Below, one piece after another: positions 1-9,843 of a DNA stretch of 64,000 nt; the first letter of the stretch is position 1; the number at the start of each line of letters is the position of its first letter. The position numbers and the translations under genes were made by a program. The stretch spans positions 5,458,699-5,522,698 of the forward strand of contig JARUPZ010000016.1 of assembly GCA_031213475.1 (NCBI GenBank), in the 5' to 3' direction. The DNA comes from Nereocystis luetkeana. Its lineage: Eukaryota; Sar; Phaeophyceae; Laminariales; Laminariaceae. Under the pieces are notes generated by a model. The model ran no database searches and was not told the origin of the DNA. It saw only the letters and a list, made by a program, of their open reading frames with translations.

Positions 1-3000
1 CTTCTCGCCTTGTGAGGTCGGAAGGAGCGTCCATCGGCTGAGACGTGAGGTCGAGCAGCTGGCCCATCTCGGTGCGGTAGGTCACGTCGTGGAACAGCTC
101 AACCAGCTGCAGGTAGTAGTCCTCGTGGGCGAAGTGGCGCTTCAGCATCTGCGAAGGAATCAAAAACCGAGCGAAACCCGAAACAAAAAGGAAACACGCT
201 TCTTCGCTTCTTCGTGGACTCGACTTTCTGTTGTTTCATCTCGTGTTTTTTTGGTTCGTTGTTCGCTGTCGATTGACATGACACTCGCGCTACTCACTGT
301 TGGAGGGAAACTCGTCAACGTAATGGCAACACAAACAATAAATACTGGTACGTACAATACATAGGGTGGTGAATACCTAATTCACTTTTTTGTTCAAAAT
401 ACACGGAATGATAAGGGAGGGAGAAAAAGGATAATTACTGGGGGATGATCGGGAGACGAGCCACTTTGACGGGTGGACATAGTAATAACGACCTAATGTG
501 CTCAGTAAAAAATCTGGAGTATATAGGCCTTTTATGTATATGATGGGGGTCCTGAATACTATCGCCCCCCGTAACAACAATCCGCGGTCTGTTGTACACG
601 AGAGATCGAGGCGTGTTGCTTCATTTTCTGGGTTTGAAGAATTTCACACCTCTCGGAAAGATCGTCGTTTCCCACTTCAAGGTCTAGATTTTTCAAGGCA
701 GATATTTCGCCGACCTTTTATGTATGTGTGAATGTATGGATGTATGTATGATCTACTTACACATAGCTCATACTGCCGAGAGGGACCCGTACAGTCTACT
801 CCCACCATCTAGCGCATGCTTCCTGGGTCGGATCTGTCCTATAAGGCAGATCTTGCACAACCTCCAACAACGGCAGGTGAGGAACTAGATGATCTATCTG
901 ATCTGTAGATAAATAGATCATGATATGTTAGACGTAAGGAAGGATCAGTCTTGGCTGTAGGAGCGTGGCATTTGTTTGGCGTATCGCGTGAGTGGTAAAG
1001 ACCAAGCGGATACAGCGCGGAACGGTGCGTGCTGACAGATGGTAGAACATTTAAACAGGCAGCGGTGATGCCGCTAGAAAGTAATTGAACAAAAAGGAAA
1101 CAAAATTCAACTCAGCCGGGAGATCGAAAAAATCTCAGAAAAACGATGTACGTGTGCAGGCCCTGTGTGACGTGTGCAGGCCCCGTGTGATAACTTCGAT
1201 CGCACGCGTTACCTACAAAATCCCAGTTTTAGCATCTAGCTGACCTGGCAATTGCTGCCCCCCCCCGCTCGCGACGTCTCGAGCGTTCGTTACCAAATAA
1301 GGAACTGCTGCGAACAGCACCCGTGAAATAAAACACACAAAACACTAAAAAGCTTACGAACGTGACCTACCTTAAAGACGTGGGCCTCGAGGATGAAGGA
1401 GTCGTTGATGGCGATCTCTTGGACCTTGGGCACCTGTTCGAACACAACGCAAGCGCCCAACAAGGAGGGGGGGGGGGAAACTTCACACATAAAACATGCA
1501 GAACGAACGCAAAAAAAGAACAAACCAAATCAAACCGAATCAATCCAAACCAAACCGAACAAAACCGAAGACCGTGGAGTAATGCCACGGTAGCAGTCGT
1601 GCCTTCTGGGGGTGGTGCCTTATTGCTTCGAGGCACTTTCTTCGCGCATCCCGACCAAAACTTCCTACCAGGTATGCGCCATTGAATAGTCCCACAGAGA
1701 AAAACTTCTGCAGCAGTGAAAACAAAGTATCATACGTATAAACCGGTACGCTAGTAGTTGCTCACTTGATGAGCTCAACCTGAGAGGAAAACATTCAGCC
1801 AAAAAGTGGAAACCCTACTGTGGGGTGAGTCGCTGACCACCACTGACATATAGACATACCACACACCAAAATAGAAGATGCGAATAGGGGAGGAGGGGAG
1901 CGGGAGGGGGGGGGGGGGGATGACCACAGCACCAACAAAAAGTCTTCCCCCGGCAGTAGCAACAACAACAGGGAGTGGATGCTCCAAGCCGTGCCACGGC
2001 ATAGGCATGGCTCTAGTGCGCGGACAGGACGTGGCTGAGATACTTCCCCCCCCTCTCCACCCCCCACCCCCCCCTTCTCCCCCTGCCCCCCCCACTCTCC
2101 TCCCTCCCTGGCTACTGACCTTGTACCAGCAGGGCTGGCCGCGGCGGGTGAGGCTCCGGTCCATCACATCGTCGGCGACCAGGAAGAACGCCTGGAGCCA
2201 CTCGATCGCCCATCCGAGGATGCTTCCGCGGCAAACCTGAAACAGGAGGAACGCCGATATTGAAAACAACAACAACAGCAAGCACCAGCAGCAGCAGCCA
2301 CAACGGCAACAACAGCGGCAGCCACAGCAGCTGCAGCAGCAATAGCAGCATCAACCGCAACAGCAACAACACCGCTAACACCGCCAACACCGCTAACAAC
2401 AACAGCAAGAACAACAACACACACCGACACCACCAACCCACCAACACCAACAAATCAGCAACAAAAATCACAACAGCAACAGCATTCGCAATCACAACAC
2501 CATGAAGTAGGCCAGTTAATATTTTATAACTACGATTACGCACGCCGACAGAGACGACTATCGTAAAACCACACAAAAAAAAACGAATTCCTGACACGAT
2601 CTTTCTTCTACTCTACTACCGTACGAGCAAAAGGAAGAAGCCACATACTCAACAATTAACGAAAACCAAACCACGCAATACACAAAAGGCAACCTAAGAC
2701 ATGTCTTACCGGGGAGGACTTTCAGAATGACCAAACAACCAATAAATTCCCGGCAGACACCAGCATAATAACCATAACGAACACTGGTGAAAAAAAACCG
2801 AGTACAAAAAGCAAGGTAACAACCAACCACGAAAATTGTTAACAACGACCAGAAAACGAAAAACTGGTAACGGCATACCGGTATCCGAACACAAACAAGA
2901 AAACATATGTACCTCCCCCCCCCCCCCCCCCCCCCCGTCTATGGTCATACGACTACGGCCATGCATGAGATCGAGTACATCTCTCCTATCGAGTACACCC

Positions 3001-4596
3001 CCCCCCCCCCCCCCCCCGTTCTGTCTCGAAAGGGATGCGTGTTCAATGGTCAAATTACTAACGCAAGCAACGAATGAGTACACCCCCCCCGCCCCCCCCC
3101 CTCCTTCAACAACACCTCTTCGTGGCGAAGCTCCCTCCCCTCCACCGCTGCGAAGGCCCTCAGTACGTCCACCACCCCCATACCCCTGTTCATCTTGCCT
3201 CCTTTCGTGTTGTACTCCAGCATGCCCGTCAGCCACGACAGCTGCTCCGGAATGCCCTCGTACTGTCAACAAACGAAAACCACGCGGATCGCGTCCCATC
3301 GCATCGCATTCGCGGGGTGGCGGGGGCGTTGGCGAGGGGTTGGTGGGGATTTATTGACAGGGGTGGGTGGCGGGGAGTTGGCGGGTGGGGTTGGTGGGGG
3401 TTATTGACAGGGGTTGGTGGAGGGGCGACCACTATGACATACGGTAGTAATGAGGACCAAACGTGGTATGTGAACACGGAGGGTTGCCTCGGTTTTGGGT
3501 CCCATCTTGGGTTTTGATTCTTATTGCAAATGCCCACCCGGAATATCATACGGGGGAACACAGCACTCAGCACCAAAATATGGTGTGTGGACCTAGGGGG
3601 GATACATGTGTTTTTTTGGGGGGTCCATCGTCGGTTCTGATCACCACTATGGCCCCCCGTTAAAGTACCTGCTTGTACATAGGGAAACGAGAGGCTTTGG
3701 GATAACTAAACAAAAACTTCGAAACCGCGCGGAGGGGAGGGGGGGGGGGGGGGGTCCAGTGCCCCCCTTTTATACAGAAAAAGGAAACGCCTCGGGACGG
3801 CGCCACAAAAAAAAACGGAAATCGCGAAAATAAAACATTGTAACGTGGGGTTCAACCCCAACCCCGTGCGTGGTGGCGCTAATCTGCGGTTTTAACCTGG
3901 ATTTTTTTCCACACGGGAGCTTCTGAAGTCCTCCATTGCGCAAAGTCTACACTCCCCCCCCGCGGCGCTCGCCCCCCCCCCCCCCCCTTTCCTCCTTTTA
4001 CGCAACAAAATATCTTCCTCCCCCTCTACCCTCCTAATTCTCGACGGTTCCCTCCGTTCCGCCCCGCCTCCCCTCCCTCGTCGTTATCTTCAACTCCCTC
4101 CTCCCTCTCCGCCCCCCCCGCCCCTACCCTCCTCAACCTCTAAAATTTCCTGCCGCCCTCCCTCCCTCCCCTCCTCTTTCTCTACAACCTCTTCTCCTCC
4201 CCTCCCTCCTCCCTACCCCCCGCATTTTCTACACCCCCTCCCCTGTTCTCCACAACTCCCTCTTCCCCCCCCCCCCCCCCCCTCCCTACCTCACTGTCTA
4301 CAATTCCCCCCCCCCTTTTCCCCCCCTCCTTCCATTCGCTACATTTCCCTCCACAACCTCCTCTCCCTCCCGTCCCCGCCCCCCCCCCCCCAAAAAAAAA
4401 AACGCCTCACGTTGTCAGCGACATCGTCGACCAGTTCCTGCGCCAAGAATTCGTGCATCGCCTCGAAGGATTTTTTCGGGTCGCTTGGCAGTTCACGGGG
4501 GTAAATTACCACGGGAGCGTCCTCTACCGCCAGCCCTCGCCCACCCGACGCACCGCCGCTCGAAGCCTGAGACGTTGGAGGAGTGGAGAACGCCAT
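1..4596 (-). CDS. FPPS: Farnesyl diphosphate synthase, five exons seen, 3' part beyond the window
   Basis: Class I trans-prenyltransferase that condenses IPP with DMAPP and then GPP to make farnesyl diphosphate for sterols, quinones and prenylation. Exons on the minus strand are 4596-4411, 3262-3116, 2236-2120, 1433-1371 and 148-1. All introns are GT..AG and all junctions are phase 0, giving 220 residues before the edge. Visible signatures are GGKMNRG (about residues 83-89), then [13 protein letters not shown] with the first Asp-rich motif DDVMD at 133-137, [19 protein letters not shown], and [20 protein letters not shown] with GQLLDL. The two Phe at positions -5 and -4 before the Asp motif are the chain-length gate of eukaryotic C15 synthases. 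The second Asp-rich motif lies outside the window. The start at 4596 gives a Ser/Gly-rich leader of about 25 residues with no clear targeting peptide. Identity is firm; only the exact start is uncertain. Confidence 0.93.
149..1370 (-). other. FPPS intron 4
   Basis: Intron of about 1.2 kb between the AINDSF exon and the HEDYY exon. It holds a reverse-oriented family C copy (735-925) and a possible degenerate MITE-B-like stretch (about 437-572, with gggggat and ccccccgta ends). I see no coding signal in it. Confidence 0.6.
735..925 (-). mobile_element. Family C (GATC-rich) element, reverse copy
   Basis: Shares with copies at 12.6, 35.0, 38.9, 49.4 and 61.6 kb the order: cggac-agatcat, aggaactagatgat, a tgcaggatctg/cagatcc pair, and the cgg-tcccacc block. 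Here these are read on the minus strand. No ORF. It sits inside FPPS intron 4. Confidence 0.6.
2040..2110 (+). repeat. C-rich low-complexity tract
   Basis: Nearly pure C with T/A interruptions, immediately downstream (minus strand) of the FPPS exon 3 donor. On the transcript strand it is a G-rich intron start. Confidence 0.7.
2258..2500 (+). repeat. CAA/CAG/CAC trinucleotide-rich tract
   Basis: Degenerate trinucleotide repeat inside FPPS intron 2. It produces long open frames on several frames (poly Asn/Ser/Thr, or Val/Leu on the other strand). These are simple-sequence artefacts, not genes. Confidence 0.75.
2937..3017 (+). repeat. P1 element, 3' end fragment with poly(C) tail
   Basis: About 60 bp of the P1 3' end (catacgactacggccatgc ... 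tatcgagtacac) followed by about 19 C. It is preceded by another C run and followed at once by a P2 copy, all in FPPS intron 2. Confidence 0.7.
3018..3101 (+). repeat. P2 element, 3' end fragment with C-rich tail
   Basis: Contains ctcgaaagggatgcgtg, then ggtcaaattac, gcaagcaac and gagtacacccc, matching P2 copies at 4.8, 11.3, 20.1, 31.5 and 42.1 kb. It lies 15 bp from the FPPS exon 2 donor at 3116. Confidence 0.7.
3263..4410 (-). other. FPPS intron 1
   Basis: No coding signal. 3300-3425 is a degenerate G-rich tandem (gttattgacagggg units). 3420-3665 carries two pieces resembling MITE-B ends. 3950-4400 is almost wholly C/T with several C homopolymers, so the transcript-strand intron begins very purine-rich. 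Confidence 0.6.
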
Positions 4597-4710
4597 TCCC
4601 ACGTGCAAACCCACACAATATAAAAACACGGTTGGCGGGAGCCACACAGCGTGTGCGCGGGGAACGGGTAGAGGGGTGGGGGCGGGGAAGAGGCGAAGGG
4701 AGGAGTGAGG

Positions 4711-4820
4711 GAGGGGGGGGGGGGGGTGTAGGGGGGGGTGATACTCGATATCATGCATCGCCGTAGTCGTATGGCCATATATCCTCGCATCCGTACAATA
4801 CTGGGATGGAGTACGTCGGG
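4711..4820 (-). repeat. P1 element fragment, reverse, with poly(G) (= poly(C) tail)
   Basis: G run followed by tgatactcgatatcatgc, ccgtagtcgtatggccat and cctcgcatccgtacaat. This is the P1 3' end in reverse orientation, just upstream of the FPPS start. Confidence 0.65.
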
Positions 4821-4830
4821 GGGGACGAGT

Positions 4831-4960
4831 GGGGGGGGGGGGGCGTACTCATTTATTGCTTGTCTTTGCCATTTGACCATTGACCACGTATCCCTTTCGA
4901 GACGGAGCACCGTCCCTACTTCTAACAGAGACACCTCCAACCATTGGGCGCTCAATACCT
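4831..4960 (-). repeat. P2 element, reverse, with poly(G)
   Basis: G run then cgtactcatttattgcttg, ccattgaccacgtatccc and tttcgagacggagcaccgt. It extends about 115 bp from the tail, one of the longer P2 copies. Confidence 0.65.
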
Positions 4961-6671
4961 TAATTGTTTCCATCTATAAGGGGGTAAATGGACGGGGGGG
5001 GGGTGTCGGCAGATTGTCGATTTGGCGCAGAAGTGGCGTTGTACTTATAATACAGTTGCGTTCGTGAAACTTTCCTCTTTTCCTAACTTATTTCTTCGTA
5101 CGGGCACTATCCGGCAAAACGCTACGGGCGCCAACACGGGCAGCCCTTCCGGGCACATCGGCCGAGGCCCAGACGCGATCCGTGCAGTGTGGTGCGGGCG
5201 TTCAAAGTGTTTTCCCGGCGGGAGTGGATAATACGATTTCCCGGCGTTTCAGCACGAGGCCTTACTTTTTTCCTATGTTCGTAACAAGGCGGACGCACCG
5301 GTACATTTTTTTCTTTGTTTAATTGTGTTTTGTGCACGAAGCGCGGCCAACAGCCCAGACCACAACAGCAGCAGTGCACAGAGCGTGCTTGTTGTTGTTG
5401 TTCTCACATTAACTCACAATACAATGCAGTCCGTGGTCGCAGGACAGGTTCCAATAACTCTGGAGTGGAAGAAATACCTCGGTAGTAAAAAAAAGAGGCA
5501 AAAACAAAAAACAAGCATACGCATTCCACCACTAAGGACACCAGGGAAGCAAAAAGGACCAGGGAAGCAAAAAGGAGACTAGCAGACAAAAACCTAAAAA
5601 AGAAGATGAAGCGAAGCAAAAAAAAACAAAAACAAAGCAGATAGCAAAACGTTAAAAAGCAAAACGGAACATACAAACAGAGACACAAAGAGGTACAAAC
5701 GGGAAAGAAAAGAAAAATAAGAAAGAAGGGACAAAAAGGGACAAACACAGGCAGGGGGGAAACAGGGCGTGCTTACCTCCCGCTGACTACAGCACTACAA
5801 CCCTGCCACCCAGCAGCAGCACCGGGCAGCACCTTGCGCGTGTGGCTGATCGTACTGCGGCTAGTTGCTTCATCGGAGACTGCGATCGATCACTTGACCA
5901 CGCCGCCACCAAAAACATCAGTCACCTCTCTGCTGCTTCTTCTGAGTATTTGCTGTGTGTGATCCAACACTGCCACTGCTCCAGCTGTGCTAAGCACAGT
6001 GCGCCAACAGCAGCAGCAGGCTGTGTACTATGCGCATGTGACAGCTCCGTGCTGTGCTATCGGTATCTAGTGTTCGTTGAAGTTGGTCTCGGCATTGGCC
6101 TAAGCACGTGCCCGCCGCAGTGTGACCGGCAATTTCGCTTCGCACCGATCATCCCCGGATCGATACTATGTACCGGTACGAGTCGAGTACAACAAATCGT
6201 TCGTATATACGTACAATCATCGTGTACAGCAGAAATAGTATAAAACATGGCACCGACTCCTGTATGTCCTACACTGCTGACCGATAGATCATACTGGTAG
6301 AGCCAGCTGAAAGGGCAGCAGTACACGTCCCTTTGTCGCTATACGCTCATCTTTTCGCTCTCGTATCATACCACATGCCATTTTACAGCGTAAATGTTGC
6401 ACACGGAGTCGTACCAGCACAAGCTACACTTATGATATCCTGCGATGTGATATAAATGGCGTAAAAAAACTCGATTCGCAAGCTACACTACAATAGTACA
6501 AGTGGCGTAGATGACTGCTTGCACTCGATGATATTTCCACTTCCGACGTTCGATCCCCTCTTTTGTTGCTCGTCTCTTTATATTTCCAAAACCGTGATGT
6601 ATTTTGTACCAGTACGTGCACATTTTTTTCCCGACCTGCTTACACGTACCGCGGGTAGATACTTGCCTGTT

Positions 6672-6840
6672 CTCTCGGGGTTCTGTACTGGTCATACTCT
6701 CAGTACTCGGCATTTCGGTTTTCTCAGTACTCTCAGTATTTGGGCCTTCTCAGTCCTCGCAGTATTTTGGGCGCCAGTACTACAATACTCTCAGTACTCG
6801 GACTACGAAATGTGCTCGGTACTACGAGTACTGGGAGCAT
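6672..6840 (+). repeat. Degenerate CAGTACTC-type tandem repeat
   Basis: Units such as tctcagtactc, ctcagtattt and tcagtactcgg recur about eight times with variation. No protein is implied. Confidence 0.6.
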
Positions 6841-7729
6841 CTTTGAAACCTCTATTTTTACCCTGAGCACCAAGAAACATTTGTCTTGCGGAGACACACG
6901 TAGCATGTGCTGTATTTTACTCAGCCGGTCATGGATAATCATGTCGCAACGTCGGCTTCACGCAACTGCCGTGTACCTACGTTTACACCGCAAACATCGA
7001 ATTGATCGCCGCGAGCCATCTGTTCAGGCTCAATACGCACTTACCGGTACCCTCTTTTATACTAATATACTCTAGAAATTATCCCGCACTACAAGTAATT
7101 CCGCAGAGTATACGTAGTTTGTCCCCAAAAATATATGTGCGTGTTTTCAAACCAATGATGGATGGATGCAGTTCTAAACAGGCGTGCAGGTACTTCATAC
7201 GAGTATTTCCTTCTTGCGCCACCCCCCTATTAAGAGGCACTTCCCGGAGGGGAACCTTGTACAGATATTAATACACGGTATACCAGGTATATCATAGTTT
7301 CACTACATTCGCCGCTTGAAGTCGCCACGAAAAAACAAAACAGCAAAAACTGTTGCTATTTCACGTCGAAACAACTGACACGTACACATACCATGTACTA
7401 CTTCGACCTTCGAACGGCAGTATACCTGGTACATCGCAATGGTAGTGGCAAAGGCGACCTAAACACGGCCAGTTTCACTCCGACCATTTGTCCTATTACA
7501 GTGACACCATGACAATGTCATTTGATACGAACATTAGGACAACGTTTTTTTCCACCCATTTCGAAGAATTTTCATTCTTAGGTTTTCAGTCTGTTCTAAA
7601 TCTCAAAGCACCACGAAATAATTCTGAAGCGCACTTCGGCTTGATCATCTGACGCCAATTCTTGATCCCAACTTCAACTCACCACGAGTACACCGATCGA
7701 GCACGACTCTCAAGAAAAGGCAAAATAAT

Positions 7730-7822
7730 CGGCGGGGCGTTAGCCTCGAAGGCACGGTCACGAGCAGGGGTAACAAATCGGCGGGGCGTTAGCTTCGACG
7801 GTGCGGTCACGAGCAGGGGTGG
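7730..7822 (+). repeat. Two-copy tandem repeat, about 47-bp unit
   Basis: cggcggggcgttagc followed by cggtcacgagcaggggt occurs twice in direct orientation. A related gttacccctgctcgttgcc lies inverted near 7945. Confidence 0.65.
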
Positions 7823-7849
7823 CCGAAGCAGGAACGTACTTGTCTTCGC

Positions 7850-7916
7850 CAAGCCGCACCTTCCCCCCTTCTGTGTGCGTTGAAAACACTCACAGAAGGG
7901 AGGAAGGTGCGGCGAG
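7850..7916. repeat. Hairpin-forming inverted repeat
   Basis: gccgcaccttcc...cccttctgtg is mirrored by cacagaaggg..ggaaggtgcggc around a short gttgaaaacac loop. No coding context makes it a terminator. It may be the core of a small palindromic element together with the flanking tandem repeat. Confidence 0.6.
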
Positions 7917-8454
7917 GCGCACACGACTCGTCTCTGCCTCAAGTTACCCCTGCTCGTTGCCACACTGTCCAAGAACCTAGTCGATTGTTGCCGTTTTTAT
8001 TCCAGAAGTCACGCTTTTTGATAAGACAGTGATGGACCGAAAAAAATGGGGTTAAGAAACTGGCATCACAAAAGCAAGTCCAAGGGGCACGTTCAGATTT
8101 TCCTATAGTGGTTCGAGATTTAGCGCAGACGGAAAAACCAAGATAAAACTGTTAGAGGAACAACAAAATATCTCGCTGAAGAGGGCGATTAGAAGCAAAA
8201 TAGAAGAAAATAATGCCCCGCCGCAGAACGAGTACACCGAGCTTCCGCCACACGACAACAAGCTAAAGAGGGCAGCTTCGGCGGCAGTGCAGCTCAACCA
8301 GCCAGTGCATATTTTCATTTGTAACCCGCTGAATCATTGTGCCCACAAAGTTGCTGCGGAAGGAACGACGATTTCGCCAAACGCGCTCTTCTGCCCTGCT
8401 ACGGCGGACTAGACTTTTGGCGATGAGACAACGTGGGAACAACAGGGCTGGTAT

Positions 8455-8590
8455 CATGTATCAGGTACGACGGTATCCCGGTTATCGTATGCCGTACACG
8501 GCAGGTTTTATCTTTCAGGTATCGGTATCGTATATATGTCGTACACGGCAGGTCTCGTATATCAGGTATCGTTATCCTGGTAACACGTTC
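8455..8590 (+). repeat. Degenerate tandem around gtacacggcaggt / caggtatcg
   Basis: gtacacggcaggt occurs twice and tatcaggta(t/c) four times within 130 bp. Confidence 0.5.
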
Positions 8591-9194
8591 TAGACACACC
8601 GACCGAAACAGCAGCACAACATAAAGGGAACCATCAAGAAGAGCCGATTTTCATCAAATCAGCACGACAAATCGACGCCAACAAGTCCATCGACCTACCG
8701 CACGTGGAGTGGATTATGTTAAAGATCCACCCCCAGCCCCAGCCTCCAGCCGCCCGGACCACAGCATCAGCACTCTTACACCGCCACCGCCGCCACCACT
8801 ACCACCACCACCACCACATTATCCCGTCGCCGCTACGAGCTCGTACGTGTATTCATATCATGCGACACAGCAGCAAACACGTCAATAATACGATCCGAGC
8901 GTACACGTGAAATAAAAAAATCCGCAACCTTTATCGCCGGTGAACTGTAGTATATATGTATAAAAAAGTACATACATACGTGTAGTTCAAATATTTTATA
9001 ATTCGAAGACCAAGTGAGAAAACATTTCGACTCCTTCCCGTACGTATTTGTGGTCGGCCTTTCGAATTAAAAAAAAAGCTCTGTCTCCTCTGTTTGGTGA
9101 CCCGCTGACGTATCTACTCGAGTTTACCTCGACAACTTCGACCAGGAGCAGCAAGCAGCGACTCGCCCCTCGCTCGACCTCTCGCGCCAAAAAA

Positions 9195-9330
9195 CAATAC
9201 GATCCCATTGTATCCCGATGCATCCCACGGTATCCCGCCGGCTTCTCGCGGCATCCCACGCTATCCCACGGTAGTCTGAACGACCCCCCACGATATCCCA
9301 CGGAACTCCATGGAACTCGACGGTATCTCA
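9195..9330 (+). repeat. Degenerate tandem of cccacggtat-like units
   Basis: Units such as atcccacggtatccc, catcccacgctatccc and atatcccacggaactcc repeat with drift. The minus-strand Arg/Gly-rich frame across it is a by-product. Confidence 0.6.
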
Positions 9331-9660
9331 CCGACCTGCCATTTTTCTCGCGCTGTACACGTACTCCTATACACTGTAGTAACCCTCCCCTCTCCCCTCG
9401 GCCTCTCATATGCAACAAAAAACTAGACTCTTAGGAAACCAGCTCCCGGCCCCTATATCGCCCGAGAACTATTCTATACCTGGTATAATTTACAATAATA
9501 CCACTGAACACCATGATCTTCACACACGCTTTCTACAAACGAAGCGATGACTTGAACGAATGTTGTTTATTTTATTATTTTCTGTTCCTCGAACTTGCGT
9601 TTGTTTTAAGGTGCAGCTGGGTGTGTGCGTACTCATTACGAAGACCATCGCACCCCAAAA

Positions 9661-9840
9661 TGGGGGGGGGGGGTGTACTCATGTCATGGATGGCCGTAGT
9701 CGCATGAACCTATGAGACCCTCGCATCTCTGCAATGCCGGGACGGATCACGTCGATTTTTCATCTGATCAGGTAGACACTAGTGATTGCTTGCACCGAGC
9801 GCGAAGCGGGGGAGGAGTGGAGATATGCAATCAACCAACC
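9661..9840 (-). repeat. P1 element, reverse, with poly(G)
   Basis: G run, then tgtactcatgtcatgg, ggccgtagtcgcatg, ccctcgcatctctgcaat and tgattgcttgcaccgagc. About 160 bp from the tail; it abuts the donor of the membrane-protein exon at 9844. Confidence 0.65.
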
Positions 9841-9843
9841 CAC

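Larger units (their letters stand above)
4961..9660. other. Gene-poor intergenic region
   Basis: No ORF here shows splice borders plus protein-like composition. 5480-5760 is A/G-rich on the plus strand and gives spurious Lys-rich frames. A donor-like gggag/gtaagc on the minus strand near 5772 could end an untranslated first exon of FPPS, but nothing confirms it. The small repeats in this stretch are listed separately. Confidence 0.5.

Noticed and set aside
2260-2597. Long frames on both strands (Asn/Ser/Thr-rich plus, Val/Leu-rich minus)
   Set aside because: They are read-through of a CAA/CAG repeat inside FPPS intron 2; the FPPS exons on either side join without them.
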